From NCBI RefSeq assembly GCF_964656455.1, contig NC_135714.1, positions 164,998,243-165,062,242 of the forward strand: a stretch of 64,000 bases of DNA, read 5' to 3'. The position numbers were made by a program, and so were the translations under genes. The stretch's first letter is position 1. Each line of letters starts with the position of its first letter. The notes beneath the pieces were generated by a model. The model had not been told where the DNA came from. It ran no database searches and saw nothing but the letters and a program-made list of their open reading frames with translations. This DNA is from Halichoerus grypus. Lineage: Eukaryota; Chordata; Mammalia; Carnivora; Phocidae. Positions 1 to 9,230 of this stretch are shown here, piece after piece.

Positions 1-426
1 CTAGCGTGATGAAACACATGGGGAGTCGTGTTCTGCCTTCTGCTGGGGCCTGAGGCTCACTCACAAAAAGCTTTGGACTCCCTTGCAGGGCTCTCATGCA
101 CGCACACAACATAATGCTTCCACCTTCAAGAGCGGCTCTTTTAGCTGAAGCATGGATTCTCCAGCGAGTTTTTCCTTCGAGTTAGGCGGTTTTCATGAAG
201 CCTGCACACACACCCGGGGCAACGGTACTAGCCCCATAACCATGGTGTGAGTTGAGAGCTGCCTTCTCTCCGGGCTGTCTCTCCCTCGATTTTAGGAAAC
301 GGAACCCGTCCCCAGGCTCTCACCCACCGTACACCCTAAACTGCTTCCTCCCACACAGAGGTCGTCGGTAGCTAAAGCACGGTTTCTCTTCAGTGTTGTT
401 TCTCCGAGTTAGAACGCTTGCTATTA
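1..426 (+). repeat. Unit 0, 3' tail (satellite only)
   Basis: This matches 9040-9465 of unit 2. It contains the end of an A monomer, one B monomer and the start of the A monomer into which the L1 inserted. It ends with the left 16-bp target-site duplication at 411-426. The upstream part of this unit lies outside the window. Confidence 0.95.
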
Positions 427-498
427 ATGTCCACAATAGCCAAACTGTGGAAAGAGCCAAGATGTCCACCAACAGATGAATGGATAAAGAAGAGGGGG

Positions 499-529
<31 letters not shown>

Positions 530-1139
530 GAATATTATGCAGCCATCAAAAGGAATGAGATCTTGCCCTCTGCAACGACGTGGATGGAACTGGAGGGTAT
601 CATGCTGAGCGAAATAAGTCAAACAGAGAAAGACATGTATCATATGACCTCACTGATATGAGGAATTCTTAATCTCAGGAAACAAACTGAGGGTTGCTGG
701 AGTGGGGGCTGGGGTGGGAGGGATGGGGTCACTGGGTGTTGGACACTGGGGAGGGTATGTGTTCTGGTAAGCGCTGTGAATTGTGCAAGACTGTTGAATC
801 TCAGATCTGTACCTCTGAAACAAATAATGCAATATATGTTAAGAAAGAAAAAAAGAAGAAGAAGAATGTAGCAGGAGGGGAAGAATGAAGGGGGGAAAAT
901 CGGAGGGGGAAAAGAACCATGAGAGACGATGGACTCTGAAAAACAAACTGAGGGTTCTAGAGGGGAGGGGGGTGGGAGGATGGGTTAGCCTGGTGATGGG
1001 TATTGAGCAGGGCACGATCTGCATGGAGCACTGGGTGATATGCACAAACAATGAATCATGGAACACTATATCTAAAACTAATGATGTAATGTATGGGGAT
1101 TAACATAACAATAAAAACATTTAATAATAATAATAATAA
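427..1139 (+). mobile_element. 5'-truncated L1 3' end, copy 1
   Basis: It holds the last codons of ORF2, with the frame broken at (TA)13 (499-524). The 3' UTR follows, with an A/AAG-rich tract (841-866), a second 3' UTR block, an AATAAA signal (1110-1115) and a terminal AAT-rich tail. The 16-bp target-site duplication agaacgcttgctatta flanks it at 411-426 and 1140-1155. The tail at the 3' end and the TSD support target-primed insertion. It lacks ORF1 and nearly all of ORF2, so it cannot be autonomous. Confidence 0.93.
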
Positions 1140-4040
1140 AGAACGCTTGCTATTAGACTTCCATGCAAAAGTGGGGCCGCAGTGCTAGCTTCATGAAACA
1201 AGTGGGGAGTCGTGTTCTGTCTTCTGCCGGGGCCTGAGTCCCACACGGAAAATGGGTCTGGACTCCCTTGCAGTGCTCTCACGCACGCCCACGACAAAAT
1301 GCTGCCACCCTCAGGAGCAGCTGTTTTACCTGCAGCACAGGCTCTCAACCGAGTTTTTCCTTCGAGTTAGGTGGCTGTGTTTAAGCCTGCACACACACCC
1401 TGGGCAATGGTACTAGCCCCATAACCATGATGTGATTTGAGAGCTGCCTTCTGTACCGGCCTGTCTCTCCCCGATATTACGATATTGAAACCGTCCCAGG
1501 GCTCTCAGCCACAGTACACCCTAAACTGCTTCGCCCACACAGAGGTCGACGGTAGCTAAAGCACGGCTTCTCTCCAGTGTTGTTTCTTCGAGTTAGAACG
1601 CTAGCTATTAGACTTCCATGCAAAAGTGGGGCTGCCGTGCTAGCGTGATGAAACACATGGGGAGTCGTGTTCTGCCTTTCGCTGGGGCCTGAGTCTCACT
1701 CGCAAAAAGCTTTGGACTCCCTTGCAGTGCTCTCACGCACGCACACAACAAAATGCTTGCACCCTCAGGAGCAGCTCTTTTACCTGCAGCACAGGCTCTC
1801 TACCGAGTTTTTCCTTCGAGTTAGGTGGCTGTGTTTAAGCCTGCACACACCCACGGGGCAACGGAACTAGCCCCATAACCATGTAGTGAGTTCAGATCTG
1901 CCTTATGTGCCAGCCTGTCTCTCCCCCGATATGATGAAATGGAAACCGTCCCCAGGCTCTCAGCCACAGTACACCCTAAACTGCTTCGCCCACAGAGAGG
2001 TCGACGGTAGCTAAAGCACGGTTTCTCTACAGTGTTGTTTCTCCGAGTTAGAAAGCTAGCTGTTAGACTTCCATGCAAAAGTGGGGCCGCAGTCCTAGCT
2101 TCATGGAGCAAGTGGGGAGTCGTGTTCTGGCTTCTTCCGGGGCCTGGGTCTCACAAGGAAAATGCTTTTGGACTCACTTGCAGTGCGCTCACGCATGCAC
2201 ACAGCAAAATGCGTCCACCCTGAGGCATGGCTCTTTTAGCCGAAGCAGGAATTCCCTACAGAGTTGTTCCTTTGAGTTAGGTGGTTGGCTTTAGGCCTGC
2301 AGGCACCCCCGGGGCAAGGGCACTAGCCTCATCAACCAGAGGTGACTTGAGAGCTGCCTTCCGCACCGGCCTGTTTCTCACTCCATTTCACGCCTGGGAC
2401 CCTTTCCCCGGTCTCTCGTACACGAGCAGGGTCAAATTCCTCCTGCTTCAGGAACGGCAATGTTAACTCAAGCGCAGTCACTCTAGAGGATTGATTCTTG
2501 GTGTTAGTAGCCTGGGAACTAGGCATCCAGGCACACAGGGTACAGCAGTGCTAATCTCCTCAAACAAGAGGTGAGTCGACAGCAGCCTTCCTTCCAGGCC
2601 TGCTTCTCACTCCGAGTTACGTTTAGGTTCCATTTCTCATGCTTTCACAAAAACACACAACAGATGAAGTGCACGCTCAGGAAGGGCGATCTTTGCTGAG
2701 GCACGGGTTCTCTACAGTTTTGTTCCTTTGCGTTGCGTGGATGGCACTGAGGACTCCACGCACACACGGGAGAGCCGATCTAGTTTCCCGAAACAAGAGT
2801 TGAGTCCATAGGGGCCTTCTGCCCATGCTTATTTCTCCCTCCGAATTCGGCTGGGACTCCTTCCCCAGGTTTGCACTCAAGCAGACTTGAAAATGCTGCC
2901 ACCCTGTGGAGAGGCGAACGAGCTGAAGCTGGGCTTCTTGAGCGGCTTCTTTCTGCCAAATCAGTGTGGAGCCCTTAGCATTCCTATGCACACATGGAGC
3001 CGAAGTGTTAGCTTCAGGTAACAAGAGCTGAGTCGAGAGGAGCCTTCTGGCCCGGACTCCTTCTCCCTCGGTTTCACGTAAGGAACCCGTTCCTCAGGCT
3101 CTCACCCACGGTAGCCTGGAAAGTGCTTCCTCCCTCAGAGAGGTGGATGGTAGCTAAAGCACGGTTTCTCTACCGTGTTGTTTCTTCCAGGGAGAACGCT
3201 AGCGATTAGATTTCCATGCAAAAGTAGGGCCGCAGTGCTAGCTAAATGAAACACACGGGGAGTCGTCTTCTGCCTTTTGCTGGGGCCTGAGTCTCACTCG
3301 CAGAAACTTTGGACTCCCTTGCAGTCCTCTCACGCACGCACACAACCAAATGCTTCCACCCTCAGGAGCGGCTGTTTGAGCTGAAGCACGGATTCTCTAC
3401 CGTGTTTTTCCTTTGAGTTAGGTGGCTGTCTTTCAGCCTGCACACACACCCAGGGCAACGGTACTAGCCCCATAACCATGATGTGAGTTGAGAGCTGCCT
3501 TCTGTACCGGCCTGTCTCTCCCCCGATTTTACAAAATGGAAAATGTCCCCAGGCTCTCAGCCACAGTACACCCTAAACTGCTTCGCCCACAGAGAGGTCG
3601 ACGGTAGCTAAAGCACGGTTTCTCTACTGTGTCGTTTCTTCGAGTTCGAACGCTAGCTCTTAGACTTCCATGCAAATGTGGGGCTGCCGTGCTAGCTTGG
3701 TAAAACACATGGGGAGTCGTGTTCTGCCTTTCGCTGGGGCCTGAGTCTCACTCGCAAAATGCTTTGGACTCCCTTGCAGTGCTCTCACGCACGCACACAA
3801 CAAAAGGCTTCCACCCTTAGGAGCAGCTGTTTTACCTGCAGCTCGGATTCCCTACCGAGTTTTTCCTTCGAGTTAAGTGGCTGTCTTTAAGCCTGCACAC
3901 ACCCACGGGGCAACGGAACTAGCCCCTTAAGCATGTAGTGAGTTGAGAGCTGCCTTCTGTACCGGACTGTCTCTCCCCCTATATTCCGAAATGGAAACCG
4001 TCCCCAGGCTGCCAGCCACAGTACACCCTAAACTGCTTCG

Positions 4041-4055
4041 CCCACACAGAGGTCG
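4041..4055 (+). other. Junction of the 1655-bp deletion in unit 1
   Basis: Before this stretch unit 1 matches 7714-7733 of unit 2 (gcttcgcccac form). After it, unit 1 matches 9404 onward (tcggtagc and ctcttcag forms). The 15-bp stretch cccacacagaggtcg is common to both parents (7734-7748 and 9389-9403), so the crossover falls within it. The loss spans seven monomers plus the 61-bp C/E step and keeps monomer phase, as expected of unequal homologous exchange. Confidence 0.9.
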
Positions 4056-4101
4056 TCGGTAGCTAAAGCACGGTTTCTCTTCAGTGTTGTTTCTCCGAGT
4101 T

Positions 4102-4117
4102 AGAACGCTTGCTATTA
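4102..4117 (+). repeat. Left target-site duplication of the L1 (copy 2)
   Basis: The 16-bp sequence agaacgcttgctatta lies directly before the L1 and again at 4833-4848 directly after its tail. It is part of the A monomer: other A monomers have a closely similar agaacgctagctatta at the same phase. This shows the L1 landed inside a satellite monomer. Confidence 0.93.
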
Positions 4118-4190
4118 ATGTCCACAATAGCCAAACTGTGGAAAGAGCCAAGATGTCCACCAACAGATGAATGGATAAAGAAGAGGGGGT

Positions 4191-4222
<32 letters not shown>

Positions 4223-4354
4223 GAATATTATGCAGCCATCAAAAGGAATGAGATCTTGCCCTCTGCAACGACGTGGATGGAACTGGAGGGTATCATGCTG
4301 AGCGAAATAAGTCAAACAGAGAAAGACATGTATCATATGACCTCACTGATATGA
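4118..4354 (+). pseudogene. L1 ORF2 C-terminal remnant (in-frame example, copy 2)
   Basis: About 78 codons are open from the L1 boundary to a TGA stop. They read like the extreme C-terminus of mammalian L1 ORF2p: a DEWIKK motif, then YTMEYYAAIKRNEI, TTWMELEG, and LSEISQTEKDMYHM before the stop. The TA expansion has inserted extra Ile-Tyr pairs between the first two motifs. The endonuclease and reverse transcriptase domains are absent, so this is a coding fossil with no function. The same frame stays open at 20146-20382 and 57530-57754. The other ten copies are frameshifted by TA length. Confidence 0.85.
4190..4217. repeat. (TA)n microsatellite, hypervariable element of the unit
   Basis: There are 14 TA pairs here, inside the ORF2 remnant. 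Counts in copies 1 to 13 are 13, 14, 13, 9, 14, 9, 9, 12, 9, 10, 9, 8 and 9. It is the only length-variable position shared by all units. It probably grew from a short TATATA within ORF2 by slippage. Confidence 0.95.
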
Positions 4355-4396
4355 GGAATTCTTAATCTCAGGAAACAAACTGAGGGTTGCTGGAGT

Positions 4397-4421
4397 GGGG
4401 GCTGGGGTGGGAGGGATGGGG
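4397..4421 (+). other. Predicted G-quadruplex 1 in L1 3' UTR (reference copy)
   Basis: At least four runs of three or more G, with loops of 1-2 bases, read ggggg-ct-gggg-t-ggg-a-ggg-at-gggg. The equivalent in copy 1 is 704-728. It recurs in all 13 L1 copies. G4 motifs are known in L1 3' UTRs of several mammals. Formation here is a prediction from the pattern only. Confidence 0.7.
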
Positions 4422-4533
4422 TCACTGGGTGTTGGACACTGGGGAGGGTATGTGTTCTGGTAAGCGCTGTGAATTGTGCAAGACTGTTGAATCTCAGATC
4501 TGTACCTCTGAAACAAATAATGCAATATATGTT

Positions 4534-4613
4534 AAGAAAGAAAAAAAGAAGAAGAAGAATGTAGCAGGAGGGGAAGAATGAAGGGGGGAAAATCGGAGGG
4601 GGAAAAGAACCAT
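4534..4613 (+). repeat. Purine-rich tract between the two L1 3' UTR blocks
   Basis: An A/G-rich stretch contains aagaaagaaaaaaagaagaag and, further on, ggggggaaaa and ggagggggaaaag, broken by a few pyrimidines. It looks like an internal A-rich tract of this L1 3' UTR. It may adopt non-B structure, which is inference only. Confidence 0.7.
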
Positions 4614-4654
4614 GAGAGACGATGGACTCTGAAAAACAAACTGAGGGTTCTAGA

Positions 4655-4677
4655 GGGGAGGGGGGTGGGAGGATGGG
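4655..4677 (+). other. Predicted G-quadruplex 2 in L1 3' UTR (reference copy)
   Basis: The runs gggg-a-gggggg-t-ggg-aggat-ggg satisfy the usual G3+ N1-7 pattern. The copy 1 equivalent is 962-984. It lies in the second 3' UTR block and is present in every unit. Confidence 0.7.
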
Positions 4678-4802
4678 TTAGCCTGGTGATGGGTATTGAG
4701 CAGGGCACGATCTGCATGGAGCACTGGGTGATATGCACAAACAATGAATCATGGAACACTATATCTAAAACTAATGATGTAATGTATGGGGATTAACATA
4801 AC

Positions 4803-4808
4803 AATAAA
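4803..4808 (+). promoter_or_regulatory. L1 polyadenylation signal AATAAA (copy 2)
   Basis: aataaa occurs about 25 bp before the L1 end, followed by an AAT-rich tail. This is the expected place for the L1 poly(A) signal and fixes the element on the + strand. The equivalent in copy 1 is 1110-1115. It could terminate transcripts reading through the array, but nothing here shows that. Confidence 0.75.
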
Positions 4809-4832
4809 AACATTTAATAATAATAATAATAA

Positions 4833-4848
4833 AGAACGCTTGCTATTA
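4833..4848 (+). repeat. Right target-site duplication of the L1 (copy 2)
   Basis: This is a perfect repeat of 4102-4117. After it the A monomer resumes with gacttccatgcaaaagtgg. The pair is intact in all complete copies in the window. Confidence 0.93.
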
Positions 4849-7339
4849 GACTTCCATGCAAAAGTGGGGCCGCAGTGCTAGCTTCATGAAACAAGTGGGG
4901 AGTCGTGTTCTGTCTTCTGCCGGGGCCTGAGTCCCACACGGAAAATGGGTCTGGACTCCCTTGCAGTGCTCTCACGCACGCCCACGACAAAATGCTGCCA
5001 CCCTCAGGAGCAGCTGTTTTACCTGCAGCACAGGCTCTCAACCGAGTTTTTCCTTCGAGTTAGGTGGCTGTGTTTAAGCCTGCACACACACCCTGGGCAA
5101 TGGTACTAGCCCCATAACCATGATGTGATTTGAGAGCTGCCTTCTGTACCGGCCTGTCTCTCCCCGATATTACGATATTGAAACCGTCCCAGGGCTCTCA
5201 GCCACGGTACACCCTAAACTGCTTCGCCCACACAGAGGTCGACGGTAGCTAAAGCACGGCTTCTCTACAGTGTTGTTTCTTCGAGTTAGAACGCTAGCTA
5301 TTAGACTTCCATGCAAAAGTGGGGCTGCCGTGCTAGCGTGATGAAACACATGGGGAGTCGTGTTCTGCCTTTCGCTGGGGCCTGAGTCTCACTCGCAAAA
5401 AGCTTTGGACTCCCTTGCAGTGCTCTCACGCACGCACACAACAAAATGCTTGCACCCTCAGGAGCAGCTCTTTTACCTGCAGCACAGGCTCTCTACCGAG
5501 TTTTTCCTTCGAGTTAGGTGGCTGTGTTTAAGCCTGCACACACCCACGGGGCAACGGAACTAGCCCCATAACCATGTAGTGAGTTCAGATCTGCCTTATG
5601 TGCCAGCCTGTCTCTCCCCCGATATGATGAAATGGAAACCGTCCCCAGGCTCTCAGCCACAGTACACCCTAAACTGCTTCGCCCACAGAGAGGTCGACGG
5701 TAGCTAAAGCACGGTTTCTCTACAGTGTTGTTTCTCCGAGTTAGAAAGCTAGCTGTTAGACTTCCATGCAAAAGTGGGGCCGCAGTCCTAGCTTCATGGA
5801 GCAAGTGGGGAGTCGTGTTCTGGCTTCTTCCGGGGCCTGGGTCTCACAAGGAAAATGCTTTTGGACTCACTTGCAGTGCGCTCACGCATGCACACAGCAA
5901 AATGCGTCCACCCTGAGGCATGGCTCTTTTAGCCGAAGCAGGAATTCCCTACAGAGTTGTTCCTTTGAGTTAGGTGGTTGGCTTTAGGCCTGCAGGCACC
6001 CCCGGGGCAAGGGCACTAGCCTCATCAACCAGAGGTGACTTGAGAGCTGCCTTCCGCACCGGCCTGTTTCTCACTCCATTTCACGTCTGGGACCCTTTCC
6101 CCGGTCTCTCGTACACGAGCAGGGTCAAATTCCTCCTGCTTCAGGAACGGCAATGTTAACTCAAGCGCAGTCACTCTAGAGGATTGATTCTTGGTGTTAG
6201 TAGCCTGGGAACTAGGCATCCAGGCACACAGGGTACAGCAGTGCTAATCTCCTCAAACAAGAGGTGAGTCGACAGCAGCCTTCCTTCCAGGCCTGCTTCT
6301 CACTCCGAGTTACGTTTAGGTTCCATTTCTCATGCTTTCACAAAAACACACAACAGATGAAGTGCACGCTCAGGAAGGGCGATCTTTGCTGAGGCACGGG
6401 TTCTCTACAGTTTTGTTCCTTTGCGTTGCGTGGATGGCACTGAGGACTCCACGCACACACGGGAGAGCCGATCTAGTTTCCCGAAACAAGAGTTGAGTCC
6501 ATAGGGGCCTTCTGCCCATGCTTATTTCTCCCTCCGAATTCGGCTGGGACTCCTTCCCCAGGTTTGCACTCAAGCAGACTTGAAAATGCTGCCACCCTGT
6601 GGAGAGGCGAACGAGCTGAAGCTGGGCTTCTTGAGCGGCTTCTTTCTGCCAAATCAGTGTGGAGCCCTTAGCATTCCTATGCACACATGGAGCCGAAGTG
6701 TTAGCTTCAGGTAACAAGAGCTGAGTCGAGAGGAGCCTTCTGGCCCGGACTCCTTCTCCCTCGGTTTCACGTAAGGAACCCGTTCCTCAGGCTCTCACCC
6801 ACGGTAGCCTGGAAAGTGCTTCCTCCCTCAGAGAGGTGGATGGTAGCTAAAGCACGGTTTCTCTACCGTGTTGTTTCTTCCAGGGAGAACGCTAGCGATT
6901 AGATTTCCATGCAAAAGTAGGGCCGCAGTGCTAGCTAAATGAAACACACGGGGAGTCGTCTTCTGCCTTTTGCTGGGGCCTGAGTCTCACTCGCAGAAAC
7001 TTTGGACTCCCTTGCAGTCCTCTCACGCACGCACACAACCAAATGCTTCCACCCTCAGGAGCGGCTGTTTGAGCTGAAGCACGGATTCTCTACCGTGTTT
7101 TTCCTTTGAGTTAGGTGGCTGTCTTTCAGCCTGCACACACACCCAGGGCAACGGTACTAGCCCCATAACCATGATGTGAGTTGAGAGCTGCCTTCTGTAC
7201 CGGCCTGTCTCTCCCCCGATTTTACAAAATGGAAAATGTCCCCAGGCTCTCAGCCACAGTACACCCTAAACTGCTTCGCCCACAGAGAGGTCGACGGTAG
7301 CTAAAGCACGGTTTCTCTACTGTGTCGTTTCTTCGAGTT
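4833..7339 (+). repeat. First 11-monomer block of unit 2 (about 2.5 kb, full length)
   Basis: The block runs from the L1 right boundary to the equivalent empty site. Monomer order is rest of A, B (mark 5041), A (5267), B (5495), A (5722), B* (5951), then three diverged monomers C (6178), D (6407) and E (6634), then A (6865), B (7092) and the start of A (7319). A monomers carry agcacggtttctctac, then cgagttagaacgctagc and ccatgcaaaagtgg. B monomers carry caggctctctaccgag and cttcgagttaggtgg. B* is a diverged B starting gaagcaggaattc. Equivalent blocks occur in every unit (1140-3646 in unit 1). Confidence 0.88.
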
Positions 7340-7355
7340 CGAACGCTAGCTCTTA
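7340..7355 (+). other. Paralogous empty site for the L1 insertion
   Basis: cgaacgctagctctta here occupies the same monomer phase as the L1 target agaacgcttgctatta, in the other 11-mer block, with no insertion. It acts as an internal pre-insertion reference and confirms the L1 boundaries. Confidence 0.8.
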
Positions 7356-7362
7356 GACTTCC

Positions 7363-7370
7363 ATGCAAAT
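7363..7370 (+). promoter_or_regulatory. Perfect octamer ATGCAAAT (unit 2)
   Basis: In the A monomer with mark 7319 the usual ccatgcaaaag reads ccatgcaaatg, giving the POU-factor octamer once per unit (3670-3677 in unit 1). An 8-bp match alone is weak evidence for function. Confidence 0.3.
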
Positions 7371-8710
7371 GTGGGGCTGCCGTGCTAGCTTGGTAAAACA
7401 CATGGGGAGTCGTGTTCTGCCTTTCGCTGGGGCCTGAGTCTCACTCGCAAAATGCTTTGGACTCCCTTGCAGTGCTCTCACGCACGCACACAACAAAAGG
7501 CTTCCACCCTTAGGAGCAGCTGTTTTACCTGCAGCTCGGATTCCCTACCGAGTTTTTCCTTCGAGTTAAGTGGCTGTCTTTAAGCCTGCACACACCCACG
7601 GGGCAACGGAACTAGCCCCTTAAGCATGTAGTGAGTTGAGAGCTGCCTTCTGTACCGGACTGTCTCTCCCCCTATATTCCGAAATGGAAACCGTCCCCAG
7701 GCTGCCAGCCACAGTACACCCTAAACTGCTTCGCCCACACAGAGGTCGACGGTAGCTAAAGCACGGCTTCTCTACAGTGTTGTTTCTTCGACTTAGAACG
7801 CTAGCTATTAGACTTCCCTGAAAAGTGGCGCTGCCGTGCTAGCTTGATGAAACACATGGGGAGTGGTGTTCTGCCTTTCGCTGGGGCCTGAGTCTCACTC
7901 GCAGAAAGCTTTGGACTCCCTTGCAGTGCTCTCACGCACGCACACAACAAAATGCTTCCACCCTCAGGAGCAGCTGTTTTACCTGCAGCACAGGCTCTCT
8001 ACCGAGTTTTTCCTTCGAGTTAGGTGGCTGTGTTTAAGCCTGCACACACACCCTGGGCAACGGTAGTAGCCCCATAACCATGATGTGAGTTGAGAGCTGC
8101 CTTCTGTGCCGGCCTGTCCCTCCACCGATATTATGGTATTGAAACCGTCCCAGGGCTCCCAACCTCGGTACACCCTAAACTGCTTCGCCCTCAGAGAGGT
8201 CGACGGTAGCTAAAGCACGGTTTCTCTACAGTGTTGTTTCTTCGACTTAGAAAGCTAACTATCAGACTTCCATGCAAAAGTGGGGCCGCAGTATTAGATT
8301 CATGGAGCAAGTGGGGAGTCGTGTTCTGGCTTCTTCTGGGGCCTGGGTCTCACAAGGAAAATGCTTTTGGACTCACTTGCTGTGCACTCCCGCATGCACA
8401 CCACACAATGCGTCCACCCTGAGGCATGGCTCTTTTAGCCGAAGCAGGAATTCTCTACAGAGTTGTTCCTTTGAGTTAGGCGGTTGGCTTATGGCCTGCA
8501 GGAACACACGGGGCAAGGGTACTGGCCTCATAAACAAGAGGTGAGTTGAGAGCTGCCTTCCGCACCGGCCTGTTTCTCACTCCATTTCACGTATGGGACC
8601 CTTTCCCCGGTCTCTCATACACGAACACTATACAACTCCTGCGGCTTCAGGAACTGCAATGTTAGCTAAAGCGCAGTAAAGCTACAGCATTGATTCTTGG
8701 TGTTAGTAGT

Positions 8711-8716
8711 CTGGTA
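8711..8716 (+). other. Deletion scar joining monomers C and E (unit 2)
   Basis: The sequence moves from C-type (ttagtagtctgg) straight into E-type (taggcgaatgagctg). In the first block these lie apart, at about 6194-6209 and 6604-6617. The scar lies about 3880 bp after each L1 end and is present in every unit except unit 1, whose larger deletion removed it. It therefore predates amplification of the 5.3 kb unit. Confidence 0.8.
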
Positions 8717-9213
8717 GGCGAATGAGCTGCACCTGGGATTCTTGACAGGCTTGTTTCTTCCCAGTCAGTGTCGAGCACATAGCATTCCAAGCACACATGG
8801 AGCAGTGGTGTTAGCTTCAGGTAGCAAGAGCTGAGTCCAGAGGTGCCTTCTGCCCGGACCTATTTCTCCCTTGGTTTCACGTATGGAACCCGTTCCCCAG
8901 GCTCTCAGCCACGGTACTCCGTGTAGTACTTCCTCCATCTAGAGGTCGACGGTAGCTAAAGCAGGGTTTCTCTACAGTGTTGTTTCTTCGAGTTAGAACA
9001 CTAGCTGTTAGACTTCCATGCAAAAGTGGGGCTGCCGTGCTAGCGTGATGAAACACATGGGGAGTCGTGTTCTGCCTTCTGCTGGGGCCTGAGGCTCACT
9101 CACAAAAAGCTTTGGACTCCCTTGCAGGGCTCTCATGCACGCACACAACATAATGCTTCCACCTTCAAGAGCGGCTCTTTTAGCTGAAGCATGGATTCTC
9201 CAGCGAGTTTTTC

Positions 9214-9230
9214 CTTCGAGTTAGGCGGTT
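9214..9230 (+). other. Near match to the CENP-B box (unit 2)
   Basis: cttcgagttaggcggtt fits the core pattern NTTCGNNNNANNCGGGN at 8 of 9 fixed positions; the last G of CGGG is T. It lies in the B monomer just before the L1, 252 bp upstream of the L1 start, in every unit except unit 1, where it is deleted (the copy at 175-191 belongs to unit 0). Typical B monomers have tggc there and match less well. Binding is unproven and chance similarity is possible. Confidence 0.35.

Larger units (their letters stand above)
427..4117 (+). repeat. Unit 1, shortened by a 1655-bp internal deletion
   Basis: The L1 is at 427-1139 and satellite at 1140-4117 (2978 bp, against 4633 bp in normal units). The first 11-mer block is complete (about 1140-3646). 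The second is reduced to two monomers (about 3647-4101). The missing part corresponds to 7734-9388 of unit 2, with the junction inside 4041-4055. A private base is C at 2393 where all later units have T. It shares with unit 2 the tcg (not tag) near 3634 and a gttcgaac motif just after it. Confidence 0.95.
4118..4832 (+). mobile_element. 5'-truncated L1 3' end, copy 2 (reference copy)
   Basis: This is a LINE-1 fragment of 715 bp. The ORF2 C-terminal remnant is at 4118-4354, interrupted by (TA)14 at 4190-4217. The 3' UTR occupies 4355-4832. It has two related blocks, each containing aaacaaactgagggtt, separated by a purine tract around 4534-4613. An AATAAA signal sits at 4803-4808 and the tail is AAT-rich. 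The TSD agaacgcttgctatta is at 4102-4117 and 4833-4848. The 3' UTR type resembles carnivore, especially canid-like, L1; that is recalled knowledge, not a search. The two blocks could mean an internally duplicated 3' UTR or an L1 inserted into another L1. A single TSD around the whole favours one insertion. Confidence 0.93.

Noticed and set aside
320..643. 107-codon minus-strand frame containing Ile-Tyr repeats
   Set aside because: It is the antisense of the L1 ORF2 remnant and TA tract joined to satellite, so it is a shadow frame.
2677..3024. 115-codon open frame on the minus strand, repeated in every unit (also 6370-6717, 11716-12063 and later)
   Set aside because: It lies across diverged monomers D and E, shows no recognisable domain, and other monomers at the same phase are not open in that frame. 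Its repetition simply follows the tandem unit.
4118..4832. Active retrotransposon
   Set aside because: Only the last codons of ORF2 and the 3' UTR are present. No promoter, ORF1, endonuclease or reverse transcriptase domain exists in any copy.
8272..8544. 90-codon open frame on the plus strand, repeated once per full unit
   Set aside because: It spans A and B* satellite monomers. The homologous stretch in the other block is interrupted, and monomer spacings of mostly 227 and 229 bp do not preserve a frame. There is no sign of coding selection.
8931..8960. GTCGAC-containing motif (gaggtcgacggtagc) as a conserved protein-binding box
   Set aside because: It recurs in most A monomers, but that is expected from shared ancestry. 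It is absent or altered in others (gaggtggatggtagc, gaggtcgtcggtagc), and I know of no factor that fits.
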